A stretch of 64,000 nucleotides of DNA from Dysidea avara (GCF_963678975.1 NC_089273.1:34713630-34777629), one strand, 5' to 3'; numbered from the stretch's first letter, positions 23,240 through 38,493 are shown. The notes: generated by a model from the letters alone, not told the origin. A program made the numbers and translations.

Positions 23240-25990
23240 ATAAAAAATGATATGTACAGGGATGGGAAAAATGGAGTACGTATGAAGTGTTGGTGTAGAT
23301 ACTTGTAGATGTTGTCTTTTATGACTGATAATGACTAGCTCAGATTGATGGACGGTAATTTATTCTACAGTCTTGATATTCTATTGAAATAGAAGTTCCT
23401 AGTGTAATTGTTGGAAGTATAGACATGATTAGTTCATTATTAGAGGAAGATCTGGTGTTTACAGTGCTAAAAAATACATGGTCATATACATATTAAAATG
23501 GTTGGATGGCTGCTTTAAAACTTTAATGAAAAACATGATGTCATAGAAATCCAGTGTATGCATTAAAGGTAATAGATCTAGTTTGAGCAGATGAGTCCGA
23601 TAGTCAGTGTCATAGTCTTTAAGAATGAATTTTAGTTGCTTGTCGGATGATAGTGTCCTTGGTCAAGTATGGATTCCACAGCTGAGAACAGTAAGTTAAC
23701 TGGAAGAGTTATATATAGAATTTTTTTAGCTTTGACAGGGTGACAGCTACTAAAAGCATGCCTTAGCAGGCCGAAGTATTTATAAGCCTTGGAAGTTATA
23801 TGTTTGTAATGACAGGTTGTCAGAAATTTGTATACTCAAGTCACGATAACTGTGCAGCTGTGGAAGTGTATTGCCATCAACTGAGTTGGAGGTTGGTGAT
23901 TTGTTATCAAAACTCAAGTGGATACACTTGTTGATGCCTAAATGTAAGTCAGAGTCAATGCTCCAGACATATAGCTGATTTAGATCTTGTTGTAAATCAG
24001 GATGATCAGGGGGGTAAAGGATTATTTTACAAAGCTTGGTATCGTCGGCAAACAGAAAGAGATCAGAGAATTGTGTTACTAGTGATAGAACATTTGTGTA
24101 CATTAAAACAGCTGGGGATTGAGGATGATGCTGCCTCGGGGCACACCAGACGACACTGGCAATGGATCAGAGGTAGCACTGCAGACTTTAACACAGTGAG
24201 AGTGATTATGTAGATAGTTGTAAAACCAATTTCAAAGATTTCCAGTTATTCCATAATTTGTTGGTTTAACTAAGAGCTTGTTGTGGGATACTATCAAAAG
24301 CCTTTCAAAAATCAAGAAAGATAGAATCAGTTTGGTGACCTTGAGAGGTAGCTTTGTAAATACTGTTTAAGTATGCCAAAAGTTGTTAGGTAGTGGACCT
24401 ACCAGGTGGGAATCCAAAGTGGCATGTAGTGATGTTATTAAGTACATGAGCAATGATTTTGTTGTAGATAAGAGTTTCTAAACCTTTTGATGTGTTACAT
24501 ACGTAGAAGGGAAATAGGTCTGTAACTCTTTACAGATGATCGATCAGCTGATTACAGGTATACACTGGTACAACTAGATGAAGTTTCCATTCCTGAAGGA
24601 TAACACCACATGCCAAACTTAAGTTGAACAAGTGGTAAAATGGATGGCTGAGTGAGGAAGCACGATATTTAAGAATTTTGGGACTAATAGAGTCAATTCC
24701 TATGACTTTATTAGGATCAAGTAGGCTGATTAAGTATACTTCTTCACTAAAGACCAGTGAGTTCATTTCATTAGGGTGTGAGGTTACATTTGCGCGATGT
24801 GGAGTTGTAGAAGGTAAAAACTGAATAGAAATATTAATTGAAGAGATATGCTCTATAAATGTTGTTGTTGGCTGAAATGGCATCAAGATGGATGGTGGGT
24901 GAGATTGTGGCTGACTTTGTAAAGCTTCTTATGTAACGGTATATTGAAGAATTAGCATAGTTGGTGATGAGTGTAGTTTCATAGTCAGACTTATAGCTGC
25001 AGCCGCACTTTGTTGGAACATGTCTTCAGCATGATTTAATCAGCTTACATCGTGTTCAGAAGGTGAACACTTGTTCTTTCTTCTCAGGGTGTGCAAACAC
25101 TTCGGTAGATGTTCTAGATCTCTGTTAAACCACTTGGGGTATTGTTTATAGCAGATTTGTATTTTAGGAATAAGTAACATTATGGCTTTGTAAATAATAG
25201 ACTTATTCATATACCATGTAACTTCAACATCAGATAAGAACAGATGGTTTACAAAAATGGAGTTGGATATGTAGGCATTCATTCCAAGAAAATCAGCTTT
25301 AAAGAAACCGTAAACATATTGAGAAATACTTTCTGTTGGCTGAGGTCTGACTAGTGATAACTCAAATGTGATAGCATAGTGATCGGATTTGATAGGTAGG
25401 TTATCAGTAGGGCTTACCGAAATACTGTCTATTAGGTTGTCATTGTTAGTAAGGATGAGGTCCAAAGTGTTGCCATGAATATGAGTTGAGTAGGATATTA
25501 ACTGTGATAAATTATGTTCAAAACATGTGTTCAAACCTGCAATGACGTTGCCACAGAGAGTATCCCAGTCAATGTCGGGCAAGTTGTAGTCACCTAATAG
25601 CACAATGTTATATGATTGTTGAAACTGGTAGGGGTGACTTGATAGATTGGATCAGTGGTACAGTAGGATTAGGAGGTATATACACAATACATAGGATTAG
25701 TGCTTGTGAGAGTTCTACTTCAGTGGTGGAGTAGTGGAGGATTTTGCTGACAGTATTATCCCGTACTGCAAGAAGAACCCCACCACCTCTTGAGCCACGA
25801 TAATTACGATGTATAGTATAGTGTGTAGGTAAAATTTTGTTCTCATTATATTGTTGGATAGCCAAGTCTCAGTTACTGCTGTAATGTCAAAATCACAGGA
25901 ATAAATCATAGTATGAAACAAGGATAATTTGTTAACAATACTTCTTATGTTCATATAATAACAGTTAAGTAGTTATAGATTTGCTGCAGG
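23240..25990 (-). pseudogene. LINE ORF2 remnant: endonuclease and reverse transcriptase
   Basis: Read from right to left. An apurinic-type endonuclease starts with NIRSIVNKL and TETWLSNN (about 25950-25860), then RGSRGGGVLLAVRD, GDYNLPDIDWDTLC (25600), HGNTLDLILTNN and SDHYAIT. The reverse transcriptase follows with NKVIGIDSISPKILK (about 24710), SSGVPRGSI (about 24150) and FADDTKL (about 24040), the catalytic aspartates being in FADD. A C-terminal tail in several frames ends near 23245. The order and motifs fit the CR1/L2 group of non-LTR elements, which nick DNA and reverse-transcribe their RNA at the nick. Frames shift repeatedly, so the copy is dead. Confidence 0.88.
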
Positions 25991-26049
25991 TGCTGCAGAA
26001 GAAGATGGCTGATAGGTAGATGTCATTATAAGGAGGGGAGGATCATAAT

Positions 26050-26949
26050 CAGAACGACACAATTCAGAATTTTGGTACTGTCCATAAAGTTTGATCAATG
26101 AAAATGCTTTTTTTTTGGTCAAAGCCTAATTGCATCAATATCCATCTCTCTTTAAGTAGTGCAGATTCAGCTTTCCTTTCTTCGGGTGTCATCAGGTTTG
26201 ATTCGCACTGAAGCTTGGAATGACACAGTGGCTTCTGTGGATCAAAGGAACTTGATGAGAATTAGTGTGGGATGGGAGGCATCAAATTTGTATTTACCCA
26301 ATCAGAAGCAATCTTTGGCTGAATTGGCCTGGATGGGAAGCTCAACTTTGGCAAATTCATTGGTTATTGATTGTAAGTCATTTTCCAGATGATCGGATTT
26401 GGATTTTTTCGGTGGGCTTTCTTTAATACCATACATCACAACGATGTACTTCTTGTCCTTGTAAATAGTAACTAAGAATGTAGGTTTATTGGTAGGGACG
26501 ATGTTGGCAAGTTTAGGTTGAATATTTATAGAGGTTGATCCATCAGGTATCGACACAGTCTCAGTAGTAGGCTCCAATGACTTGACTGAGGTCTGGAGAG
26601 CTGTGATATCACAGTTTCGGTGAGTGAAGGAATTGTGACTTTCAGATCTGAGATGGTTGTGGCATGTTGCTTTAGTTGACAATGTGGACAGTAAAAGGAT
26701 CAAACGGACCTTGTAAACTAGTATACACAGATTTGGGAAGACCTGCTGCATAACCTCTATGCAACCCAGAGGTGCTCTGGCCTTCACAGAAAATAGCATC
26801 ATTACCCTTCTTAGTCTTACTGGAGTCTTGTATAGCTTCTAAACAAATCAGACAAGTACACCCCCTTTCTTCTTAGTTTTCTTTGGCCGAGACAAGTTTT
26901 GTGGTGAATCACCCAGTGTATTATGCTTTAAGCTGGAGGTGGTGTCCAT
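26050..26949 (-). pseudogene. LINE ORF1 remnant with a PHD-like finger
   Basis: ATG at 26949 opens MDTTSSLKHNTLGD, then a basic RPKKTKKKGG stretch. After frameshifts come CLEAIQ, AIFCEG, a GLH stretch and PFYCPHC. This cysteine/histidine spacing resembles the PHD-finger found in some CR1/L2 ORF1 proteins. Downstream at about 26400-26300 is MYGIKESPPKKSKSDH and ANSAKDCF, the usual ORF1 C-terminal region, then IKPD. ORF1 proteins bind the element's RNA. Multiple stops and shifts show decay. It lies just upstream of ORF2, as expected for one element of about 3.7 kb. Confidence 0.75.
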
Positions 26950-29004
<2,055 letters not shown>

Positions 29005-30540
29005 CTAGGACCGCGTCACATACACCAACGTGACAGCCCCCGGTGAGACTATTAGGTGGTGAAGGAACGATCCCCAAATCATCTCAATATGTCATAGTAG
29101 TGACAGATATAACACAATAGTGGCATCGTAACTAAAGGCCACCAGTAGCTAAGTGCCAGTACATCATCGGTGTGGTAATGGCACAGTGATGTGTACAAAG
29201 TTCATACTGTATTTCTATAAATATAAGCTGCGAGAAATTTTCACGAGTTAAATTTTCGTGTTAAAATTTTTCACCTGTGTCCTCAAGCGCCGAAAAATTT
29301 TTAGCTGTGAATTACATAACTTTATTAATTCTATACGGCCTTTTTCGAGACCTTTTTGTATACAGGAGATGCAGAATGACAAGCAGCAAAACTGAATTGT
29401 GGCGTCTCCGTTCCACGGCCATGGAGGCTGCACCCCAGATTCAGAAGTTGTCTGTCACAAGTCAAGCAATGGACTGGAGTGAAATGGCTGTAGCTAGAAG
29501 CTCATTTCATCAACTTGCATATTTGTGCATATATACTCCATTTAATGTGTGCTGTAGTAGTTTTCTATCACGGAATCAGATGGCATCATTACCAATGTGC
29601 GGCGAAATAGATCGGCAGCTCCCTTCTCTCCTAGGATGAGGGAGGCCTTTGTTTTTAAAAGACCGCAGCAACCTCGATCCAGGTGGCTAGAAAGCAGTCA
29701 TTCAACTTCTCGAATATTACGTTGGTAAAAAATTTTTGAGTAATAAATTTTCGTCGGATGCTAGCTTCGACAAAATATTTTTAACGGTTTATAAATATAG
29801 AATTGCGTTATTTGTATACAAAACATACAGGAGAGAACTATACATTATTGCAGTATTGTATGCAGCAATACATTATAGGCAACACCACCAGATAAAAATT
29901 ATTAGCCAATACACAGCACAGTATCAACATCAACTAGAGCTACATAGGGTTCTTCAGTGGTGTAGCAATGGCACAGTGATGGGTGACACACTATAATTAT
30001 GCATACACAACTTACAGGAGATAGCTACACAATACTGTAGGAGTATGCAAGTCAGGCGAACCAGATAAAGGAAGACAGCCAAGCCAGCCAGAGCCTAGTA
30101 GCTACGCCAGGTGAAGGAAAAAAATATTAAGCACGTATTGAATTGCCTGACACCAACACAAAGGAAGTTCGCCATGCCAGCTGCACAAGACAAAATTTTT
30201 TACTTGTATTTTATATGTAACTGTATTGTAAAGAGCATGGCCTATGTTTTAATGTTTTCTTGTATAATTGTTTATTTACGTGAATGAATCCACTAGCAGC
30301 TGGCATGGAGACTTGAGATGTTACAAACATAAAAACTTACTTGTAATCTTCTTGTTCATCAGCACGAACAGGAACGACGATTATACGTTTGTGCCTTCAT
30401 TCACAGGCGAATCTATCCCCGGTTAGTTCATGTCTTTAAACCTCGTAGTTTTCGAGAACATTATTTATTAATTATTTATTTATTTATGATGTAATTTTAA
30501 CCGCATTTCGTATTATCTTTACTACTTGGTTGTATAATTG
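29005..30540. repeat. direct repeat B, copy B (interrupted)
   Basis: Collinear with 22010-23070. It carries an insertion at about 29200-29805 and lacks about 130 bases present in copy A near 22770-22900. With copy A it flanks a region holding an opposite-strand LINE, but the pair does not behave like LTRs. Confidence 0.8.
29200..29805. mobile_element. insertion in repeat B with imperfect inverted ends
   Basis: Absent from copy A. The left side has CTGTATTTCTATAAATATAA and the right side TTTATAAATATAGAATTGCG, roughly inverted. Inner sides carry CGAAAATTTTT-type blocks. A 120-codon ORF (29277-29639, +) spans much of it but matches no family I know. Superfamily undetermined. Confidence 0.6.
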
Positions 30541-30630
30541 TATGAGAACATAAATATTATTATTTATATTAAGACTTACAAACACACTTTCAGGTCACGC
30601 TTGTCCAAACGCCTTTGCTATGGAGGATCA

Positions 30631-30852
30631 TCATCTATGTCCACACCACGTATATTTTACAAGACACAACTTTGTATCTTGAAGGACTGAAAGTATACCC
30701 CCACAGTGAACATTGTCAATATCAACACGTGGCCAGATCCAATAATAAGCGCCCTGCGGGAAAATGAGGTCTAAGAATGTTCTGTGTGAAAAACCACAAT
30801 CGCATATTACATGAATATGCCCTTGAACAAGTAGAAGAGGATACGCGGACAC
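30631..30852 (-). CDS. unrecognised short ORF, possible exon or decayed transposon fragment
   Basis: Seventy-three codons with balanced composition and several cysteines and tryptophans (HIHVICDCGF, FPQGAYYWIWPRVDID, LVKYTWCGH). It looks more protein-like than neighbouring ORFs. No family recognised, no partner exon found, and it could be chance. Confidence 0.2.
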   Translation of the reverse strand: MSAYPLLLVQGHIHVICDCGFSHRTFLDLIFPQGAYYWIWPRVDIDNVHCGGILSVLQDTKLCLVKYTWCGHR

Positions 30853-31799
30853 TATTTAGCAAAGTGCTCAGTGCTAAAGCAAAGTAAGTGTGTTTACTGT
30901 TACAGCAGGAGTTATATAGCTACCAAGCACAGTTATTGCTGTTTTGTACGGCATACAAAGGGCTGAGTTTCACGAATAGCTAATCACTTCAAACAAGCTT
31001 GCATCATAGAAATTAGACTACGTACCACCATCATAGTAACAGTGTATGAACTCCACTCCACTTCGTGATAATAGTCATGTGAGCATTGATTTATTCCATA
31101 ATTGATTTCAGTCTGAGCATTTATATACAAACCAGGACAGTACCACCAAACCTTATCCACATCAAGGCCATGCTTGCCTTGATAAAACCCAAGTTGTTCA
31201 CACCACTTCTGATAATTATTTTCTTAGCAGTCCAAGGAATGGATCACCAAAGTTTTAGTAGACAGTAGGAAGAGCACTAAAATTGATTTGTACAGTGACT
31301 ATACTGAAAATAAACTACAGGTGCTTATATTTGCAGTCATAACTTCCGTTTACATTAATCTATAATGTTGGAATTTGGCTTAAAATGTTCACCATGGATT
31401 AGCAATCAAACAGAGATATAGTTTTATCCCTGTGGTCACTTACACATATTATAGGTATGAAGACTGTTTAGTTGAAGAAATGATGACAATCTTACCTACA
31501 TGTAGATAAACACACGTGACACGCATAACATTTACATCAATGCAATTGAAGTCTTCACATTTAAGTTGCCTTGGAAATAGTTATTGTATTCTGTGTCATA
31601 TGAAGTCTATGCGTACACTGGTAGAAGTATGTTGTGCTTATGTATTTTGTATATCTCGATCCCACAATCAGTTTCTCCTAGGACTCCTATAAAAACAGTA
31701 GACTGACTTGTGATTCGTTGTTGACGCTTAACACATCACAGATGTATATCACATGTTTTACTTAATTTTTGGAAAGGGAGTGCTGCAAATGACAGCAAC
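30853..31799. other. no gene recognised
   Basis: AT-rich sequence with no repeat partner noticed in the window. Confidence 0.35.
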
Positions 31800-32290
<491 letters not shown>

Positions 32291-32450
32291 CATGGAGATG
32301 AAACTTTTAGTATTTTAAATATCCTACAATGTATGCGTTATTGCTTACTGATTTTCCTTTGATCCTTCTTTATTGTGGCCATTGCTCATCAGTAGGGCTT
32401 CCATATCAATAGGGCTTCCATATCAATAGGGCTTCCATAATCATTGTGAA

Positions 32451-32830
32451 TAGGCACCGGCCAATTATGCCAGCATAATTTAAAGCATAGTAGGTGACCA
32501 AAAGCATCAAGCATAATGCCAGCATAATAGGGACGATGTTTGAAAAATTAATTAAATGCGTAATACGCGTGCCTGAAAGAAAGCAAACATTTACTGCCAA
32601 TAGTATTATTAGTGCATTTCATATTTAAAAACATGTAATATAACTTATTAAACCGTTTCTTTGTTGGTTATTTACACTTTGCTGAAATAAGATCGAGATA
32701 CTCTAATAGAGCAGTCAGGAAAGGCTGATATACTCTAATAAAACAGCCAGTTCTAGAGCATAATCTTGATTTTGAAAGCATAATTTTGAGCATAATAGGT
32801 AAAAAATTTGGCATAATTGGCCGGTGCCTA
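32451..32830. mobile_element. hAT-like MITE, family M, copy 1
   Basis: 380 bp. The ends are exact inverse copies, TAGGCACCGGCCAATTATGC, and are flanked by an identical 8-bp duplication ATTGTGAA (32443-32450 and 32831-32838). The interior has several GCATAAT phrases and a reverse-oriented CTGTTCTATTAG-type motif at 32691-32714. Eight-bp duplications are typical of hAT transposons. No transposase encoded. Confidence 0.9.
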
Positions 32831-32838
32831 ATTGTGAA

Positions 32839-33479
32839 TACACGTGTTATCGCACCAAACTTTCAGAATATGTTTGTGATTTGACGTTTAGTTTATATAG
32901 GATCTATCTGGGGACCTATCGTACATTGTCGACAAAATACACACGTAGGAGATCTTGTTTAGTATTAGTGTGTTTGTTGTTTAATGGCTAGGTTTAACTG
33001 CTTGCGTTTCTAAATACATTTCTTTGCGACTAACACATTCTTCGCTATTACAATATTAACACTTCTTTATGTATCCTTGCATGTACTTACTATTGTCTAC
33101 ACAGTCAGCAAAACCAAATACATACATGATTGGAATAGTCAAGTAACTATCTAAAGCTGTTAACACTATTAAGTGTAAAAATGCATATACAAAACTTCTA
33201 ATTAAATGCATGAATAATAATGTATTAAATGCATAATCTCACAGAAACTCTGCATATTATGTTTTGTCACAATTGCCTGTCAGTTGTCAGTCGCTCCAGT
33301 AGCATCGTCCTTATGTGCAGCAATTACGTATTGTTTTCCACAATATTCCCACTACAATGATCAATGTGTACTGTATAGCTAACCTATGACAGGTACTAAG
33401 ACAGCATAGTTTATTTGGTAACATCATTGTTAACAAAGTTATAGCTAACGAATGTGTAAAAGGTAGAGTAGGGCTTATC
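32839..33479. other. no gene recognised
   Basis: AT-rich, no partner noticed. Confidence 0.35.
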
Positions 33480-34333
33480 ATACAGTACGATGGTAACTGT
33501 ATAGTAGGAATCACAAAGGAGTAGGCGTGGCCCACAAAATAATATTGCCCAAAAATCAGTCTCAATTTTCCCTTACGATGATGAGGCAGTATTGGTGAGG
33601 TAAAACTAAGCCCAAACAAGCTTTCAGATCGACCCGAAACGCTTTCAATAAGTTGCTACAGAATTTTAATTTTTTTATTCAATGGAATTTTCTACTGACT
33701 GACTGAGTAAGTAACTGACTGACTGATGCCTTCAGACAAGCGTAACTCAATAACAGCTAAGGCTAAGGGCTTGATTTTTTCACTGTTCGACGTCGCTTCA
33801 GCCTGACAGGTGCCTTTTGGCATACCGCAGTACGCACAATGCATTCTTCATGGACTTACCAGTGTCCTCCTTTGTGTCCCATTCACCTTTGCTGACAGGG
33901 AAAGGTGTCGATTTGGCGTGCGCAGGTGATGGCTTCCCTTGGAAACGAAAATTGTCCGTATTTTTCATCGTGGCTATTTTGATATGCAGAGGTGCTTTTT
34001 AAACAGTTCTTGATTCGTACTGCTGTGTAACGGGTTGTACATAGCCTACAACAAAGCGTAATGGATACTTCACTTTTCAGGCGATAATTAATATGATTGG
34101 GGCGCGTGGCACGATTTCTTTCTTTTGGTATGCGTGGATTGTAGAGGTGTTTTCGACAGTTCTTGATTCGAAATGCTGTGTAACGGGTTGAACATAGCTG
34201 ACAACGAAGTGTAATGGATACTTCACTTTTCACACGATAATTGATATAGCTGGGGCATGCGCTGCCTTTTCAGATGTGGTATGCATGGGTTCACCAGTCA
34301 TAATGAAATTATTTACAAAAAAAAGTTAACAAA
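33480..34333. repeat. WDTKED repeat family, most complete copy
   Basis: Order: TACAGTACGATGGTAACTGT, GAGGCAGTATTGGT, a GACT tetranucleotide site at about 33698-33725, TTCAGACAAGCGTAACTC, an exon-like segment (33790-33910, - strand) with VSKGEWDTKEDTGKSM, then two ~170-bp tandem units containing CTGTGTAACGGGTTG, then ATGCATGGGTTCACCAGTCA. Other copies: 48130-48900 (inverted), 54600-54860, 56957-58440 and fragments. Function unknown. The - strand ORF 33883-34233 only reflects the tandem units. Confidence 0.75.
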
Positions 34334-34628
34334 CAAGTACACGAAAAAATTTGAAATTTTCAACTAGAGTAGGGACCATAGCACATCGATAAAAAGTACT
34401 GAAACAAGTTGGAGTAGTCTATGATATTAAATCACTGTAAAACAAAAGGAAGTGATATATCCCTACTGTGCATTTCCGTTATGGTGTCTTGAGCACAGTA
34501 GGGATATAACACTTCTTATTGTTTTACAGTGATTTAATATCACGGACTACTCCGACTTATTTCAGTACTTTTTACCGATGTGCTATGGTCCCTACTCTAG
34601 TTGAAATTCCAAATTTTTCATGTACTTG
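34334..34628. repeat. 295-bp palindrome ending the WDTKED repeat
   Basis: Near-identical inverted arms of about 130 bp around a ~25-bp loop. Arms contain CAACTAGAGTAGGGACCATA and CAGTAGGGATAT. Single arms recur at 48120-48185 and about 46815-46870, and a related palindrome at 58440-58652. Confidence 0.9.
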
Positions 34629-35517
34629 TAGCTATTAAATATTTTTAATGGTGCTTGTTGTACTGAATTCCTACATATGTGATGGTAGTGTTTGGTAGGG
34701 ACCTCCAAACAAAGTGGCACCTCTCATAATGTTTCCTTCGAAAATGACAAGAACTCCTATCACTAAAGAGTCTTATATATCAAGTATGTTGTTTAAAATA
34801 TACTGACTTACAGAAACACTTAGTATTATTATTATTAACACTTTACAGTGACCAGTACTGAAGATCTGACAGCAACATGTACTGCAGCCTTAGGATTACC
34901 TAACCTAATTTCAATGACTTAGACTTAATGACTTGACTTATTAAGCATTAGCAAGGCATTGGTTAAAAACTACTCAATGACATAAACTTCTTGCAGGCTC
35001 CTCTAAAGTAATTCAAGATTAAAGTTCTCTTTGTATTAGAGATAGGCTACATATGTTATTCTGTTCATTTTACAAATGAATCTCTCCATTACTGTCTCAT
35101 TCTCACTTGAGCCTACTCATCTAAAACCTAAATGCTAATTTACTTGGTTAAACGCTGAACCTTCAAAAGTAGCTGTACTTGAGTGGTGCAATGATTGATT
35201 TTGAAAATAAGGACTTCAACATCATTTTTGAGCATCAAGTGGTGGTCAATTTTGACTAGTTGCCACATCAATTTTTAGAACTAAGGTAATAATTGCTGCA
35301 GTGTTTAACCAATTAAATACAGTATCACATTTGTTGTAAATTTGTTCTAAGCTAGTAAATATTTTAACAACCCATAAAACAAAAGTTCCGGGGGAAGGGC
35401 AAATTGGAGACATGTTTCTCCTGTTTGTTTCTGCATTCAGCAAAGTTTAGAGATCAAGACACTTGATGTCCTGTATAGTGGCCCAGAGCAAGATGTGTAT
35501 ATCACATTTATTGGGTC
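34629..35517. other. no gene recognised
   Basis: AT-rich. A TACAGTGACCAGTACTGAAG phrase near 34847 resembles CAGTGGCCAGCACTGAAG at 21316, which suggests another low-copy repeat. Confidence 0.35.
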
Positions 35518-35525
35518 ATATTAAC

Positions 35526-36141
35526 TAGAGTTGCACCGATATGCATTTTTTCACATTTGCCGATACCGATTATTTGCCTATTCCTGTAACCGATACGCCG
35601 ATATTTACCGATATTCTTCATTTCTTCAGAACAGAGGAGGAGGAGCAGAAAATCATCTAAAGTTTATGCGTATAAACTGCATTTGTAATGATAATGTAAT
35701 CAATGTAATTAATTACGTGGGCGGCCGACTTTTACAATGTTTTACACAGTTTTGCTACTATCTCCTTTCATGGAAAAGGAAGCCAAGTAGTTATAAAACA
35801 GCTAATCAAACAGTGTTTTAGTGGGACTACAGACCCTTTGTGAAGAGTGATCAACTAATTGCGTGGGCGGCCGATAAATATACACAGCCTACTATAGCCT
35901 TGCAACCACATTTGTGCAAACAAACAAACTCAAATAGTTACAAAACAGTTACAACAAACCACTTACTGCTACATTCACCACCTTCTTTACTTTCACCTGT
36001 TCATTGTCGTCAACTTAACGATTGATTGTGGGTTTCGGTTAACCGGCAAGTTATTTCCGCTTCGTAGCCGATACCGATACTTGTAAAATTAGCTAATATC
36101 GGTTGTTACCGATAATTCAACTGATTATCGGTGCAACTCTA
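35526..36141. mobile_element. hAT-like MITE with TAGAGTTGCACCGATA termini
   Basis: 616 bp. The ends TAGAGTTGCACCGATA and TATCGGTGCAACTCTA are inverted, flanked by the identical 8-bp duplication ATATTAAC (35518-35525 and 36142-36149). Subterminal GCCGATACCGAT phrases occur on both sides. It encodes no transposase; the ORFs inside (35531-35821, 35840-36025) have no domain I recognise. Confidence 0.92.
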
Positions 36142-36296
36142 ATATTAACTGCATAGTTCTGTAGTTAACTTTCGTAGTGAACTGCTCGTGTGCTTTATAC
36201 CTTATTGTTTATTCACACATAGTTGTGATGAACAAGGACTCAGTCAGCTTCATAGTGATACACAACAACTACAGTTAGAGAGAATCATAATAAAGG

Positions 36297-36799
36297 TACC
36301 GTATATGACCGTATTAAAGCCGGGCTCAAATACACGCAGGGGCTCAAATATACGCCGGGTACAGCTAGGAGACTGTCATAATAAACGCCGGGGCTCATTT
36401 AAATGCCGGGGTGCTAATGATATGTACTGAAAGGGGTTCTAAACTCGTGTCAGCTGCTAACTATACAGTGATGTCTCGTCACCAGTCTTATGATGTCTTG
36501 TCTTGTTCGACTATGCCTTCTCTTCTGGTGATGGCCATAGCGTATTTATCGTGGTCATTGTCATCTTTCCACCCGACTTCCATGTTTCACCCAGCAGAGG
36601 AGTCCAAATGGTTTTATGTACGTGATGGGCTATGGATTTCGTATTTCGTAGGTACTTGTACTGACACCTGTCATTCTCAACGAGTGGCTAGTAAGAAATA
36701 AATTCCCGGGTTCAAATTAAGGCCGGTCTCGTTTAAACGCCGGGTAAAAATGATTTATAGGAAATAAATGCCCGGGCTTCTATACGGTCATATACGGTA
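36297..36799. mobile_element. MITE with TACCGTATATGACCGTAT termini
   Basis: 503 bp. The left end TACCGTATATGACCGTAT is exactly inverted at the right end. Inner sides are rich in GCCGGG and AAACGCCGGG phrases on both sides, also roughly inverted. It could be bounded by a TA duplication. The ORF at 36411-36701 matches nothing I know. Confidence 0.8.
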
Positions 36800-37316
36800 G
36801 ATATTTAGTGTCATTGCAACTTCTGTAAGAGACTAGCATAATTTATATGCTAAAGTAATTGATATTAAAATAAATTGTTGTGGCCTTAAAACTGCAAATG
36901 TGTGTGCATGCGTGTGTATGTGTGGGTGTGTGTGTGTAACATCAATAGGTACCTGGTGTTTACTGGGGGAGCAATGCCCAACTGTTCTTGTCTCGCTTAG
37001 CAATATTGGTGTTGTTGTGGAAATTCTGGGTTCTGCCACCTCTCTCCATGAGACTTTGACAGTCCTCCTGCGAGTTACTACAGCAGTCCTGTCCCAGGAG
37101 GATTTGCGTGCACAAACCTCAAGCACCTGAGTGGTGCACAGGCATCCCAGTGCCAGTTCGCTTGGTGGCATTGTGTTTCATGGCTACCGTAGGCTCTTCT
37201 CTAGTTAGACCTCTAAGGCTGAGAAACTAAATTCAGGCACCAAATGCACAGATGACACAATTAGACAATTGTGGCAGATACAACTCAGTTCCACTACTAT
37301 ATAGGAATGTGGAATT

Positions 37317-37617
37317 CAGGGTCGGTGGAGCAGGCCAAAGAGTGAGGGGGCCAGGCCAGCTGTAGGTTGAAGACCAAAAAAAAACAAACAAAAAGGTCAC
37401 AGCCTGTTGACAATAGCTGCTTTTCACCAATTACATCTCCTTATTTATAACTACACATACGTAGCTAAGGAATTTGCTACACTGCTTCTCTGAATACTGT
37501 GACTGCTCTATTAGAGTATCCAGATCCTGACTGTTCTATTAGAGTATCTCGATCTTTTCTTGCAAACAGTGTCCCAAAAAGTGGGGGGGCCATGGCCCCC
37601 CGTCTCCACCGCCTATG
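37317..37617. mobile_element. hAT-like MITE with CAGGGTCGGTGGAG terminus
   Basis: 301 bp. Left end CAGGGTCGGTGGAGCAGGCC; the right end is the inverse of CATAGGCGGTGGAGACGG. Flanked by identical 8-bp GTGGAATT (37309-37316 and 37618-37625). Contains two CTGYTCTATTAGAGTATC motifs in tandem at 37503 and 37531. Confidence 0.85.
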
Positions 37618-37625
37618 GTGGAATT

Positions 37626-38101
37626 TAATTATGACATGCACTTATGCAACCAGATGACAGCAAAATCCAATTGTTTGAACAAATGTACACTACATTTTAA
37701 ATATACGGGTGGAAACATCACTACTCTATAATACCACTGACCAATTTTTAACCCATTTTTGAACATACGTACATGCTTACGTATGTACAAGTGAAGTATA
37801 GTAAATTATATGGTTTCATTTCATCCATGGTCTTTTTACAGGTATCAGCTATGTACGTAAGGAAACAGTTGTTGACAAAGCAGCACCTGAAAGAAAAGAT
37901 ACAAAGTTACACATAACACAAATTACTCTCTGTAGTAACTTTTGTACATCTATTAATCTATTTTGAATAGTTCGCTAACACTTCAGGATATAATAGAAAT
38001 TGCAGCTACTACATAAATGTGATAAATTATGTTGCACAACAAACATACTTGTGTGTATACATGCACATATTGACATATAGACACTGCAAACAGATCACCA
38101 A
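37626..38101. other. no gene recognised
   Basis: AT-rich with an ACGTATGT/ACATACGT phrase near 37770. No repeat partner noticed. Confidence 0.35.
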
Positions 38102-38362
38102 TGTGATTGGGCCTGCGAAAACAGGGAATGTGGGCACAAACTACACCTTATCACTCTATAGGTCATATCTCAGTACTAGAAAAGTATATTTCCATTCTGT
38201 AACTTGCATCATGATGCCAATTAAATGCTTACAAAGAGCCAAAAATTGCAATGCCATTACATAATAATATTGCACAGAAAGTTATCAGTATATATAATGA
38301 AAGTGTGAAAAAGTAGGCAAAAATCATGTGCCCACATGCCTATTATCACAGGCCCGGTCACA
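38102..38362. mobile_element. TGTGAC-terminus MITE, 261 bp
   Basis: The left TGTGATTGGGCCTGCGAAAA matches the inverse of the right end (TGTGACCGGGCCTGTGATAA). Both continue with AATGTGGGCACA-type sequence. No clear target-site duplication and no coding content. Confidence 0.7.
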
Positions 38363-38493
38363 TATGTGGAATCATTTACAAAACTCAACCTCACAATTAT
38401 TTACAGCATGTGCACTTATAAAAACACTGTCCACAACTCTATGTACTAACTTCTAATGTCATTCAAGTAGTCATAATTTTTGGAAAAGGTCAT

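Noticed and set aside
33883-34233. 116-codon ORF with internal repeats
   Set aside because: The repeats are the ~170-bp tandem units of the WDTKED repeat; other copies do not keep this frame.
36833-37171. 112-codon ORF on the - strand (ARKSSWDRTAVVTRRR, VSWREVAEPRIS)
   Set aside because: Somewhat protein-like, but no domain, splice partner or repeat copy was recognised, so it is not called as a gene.
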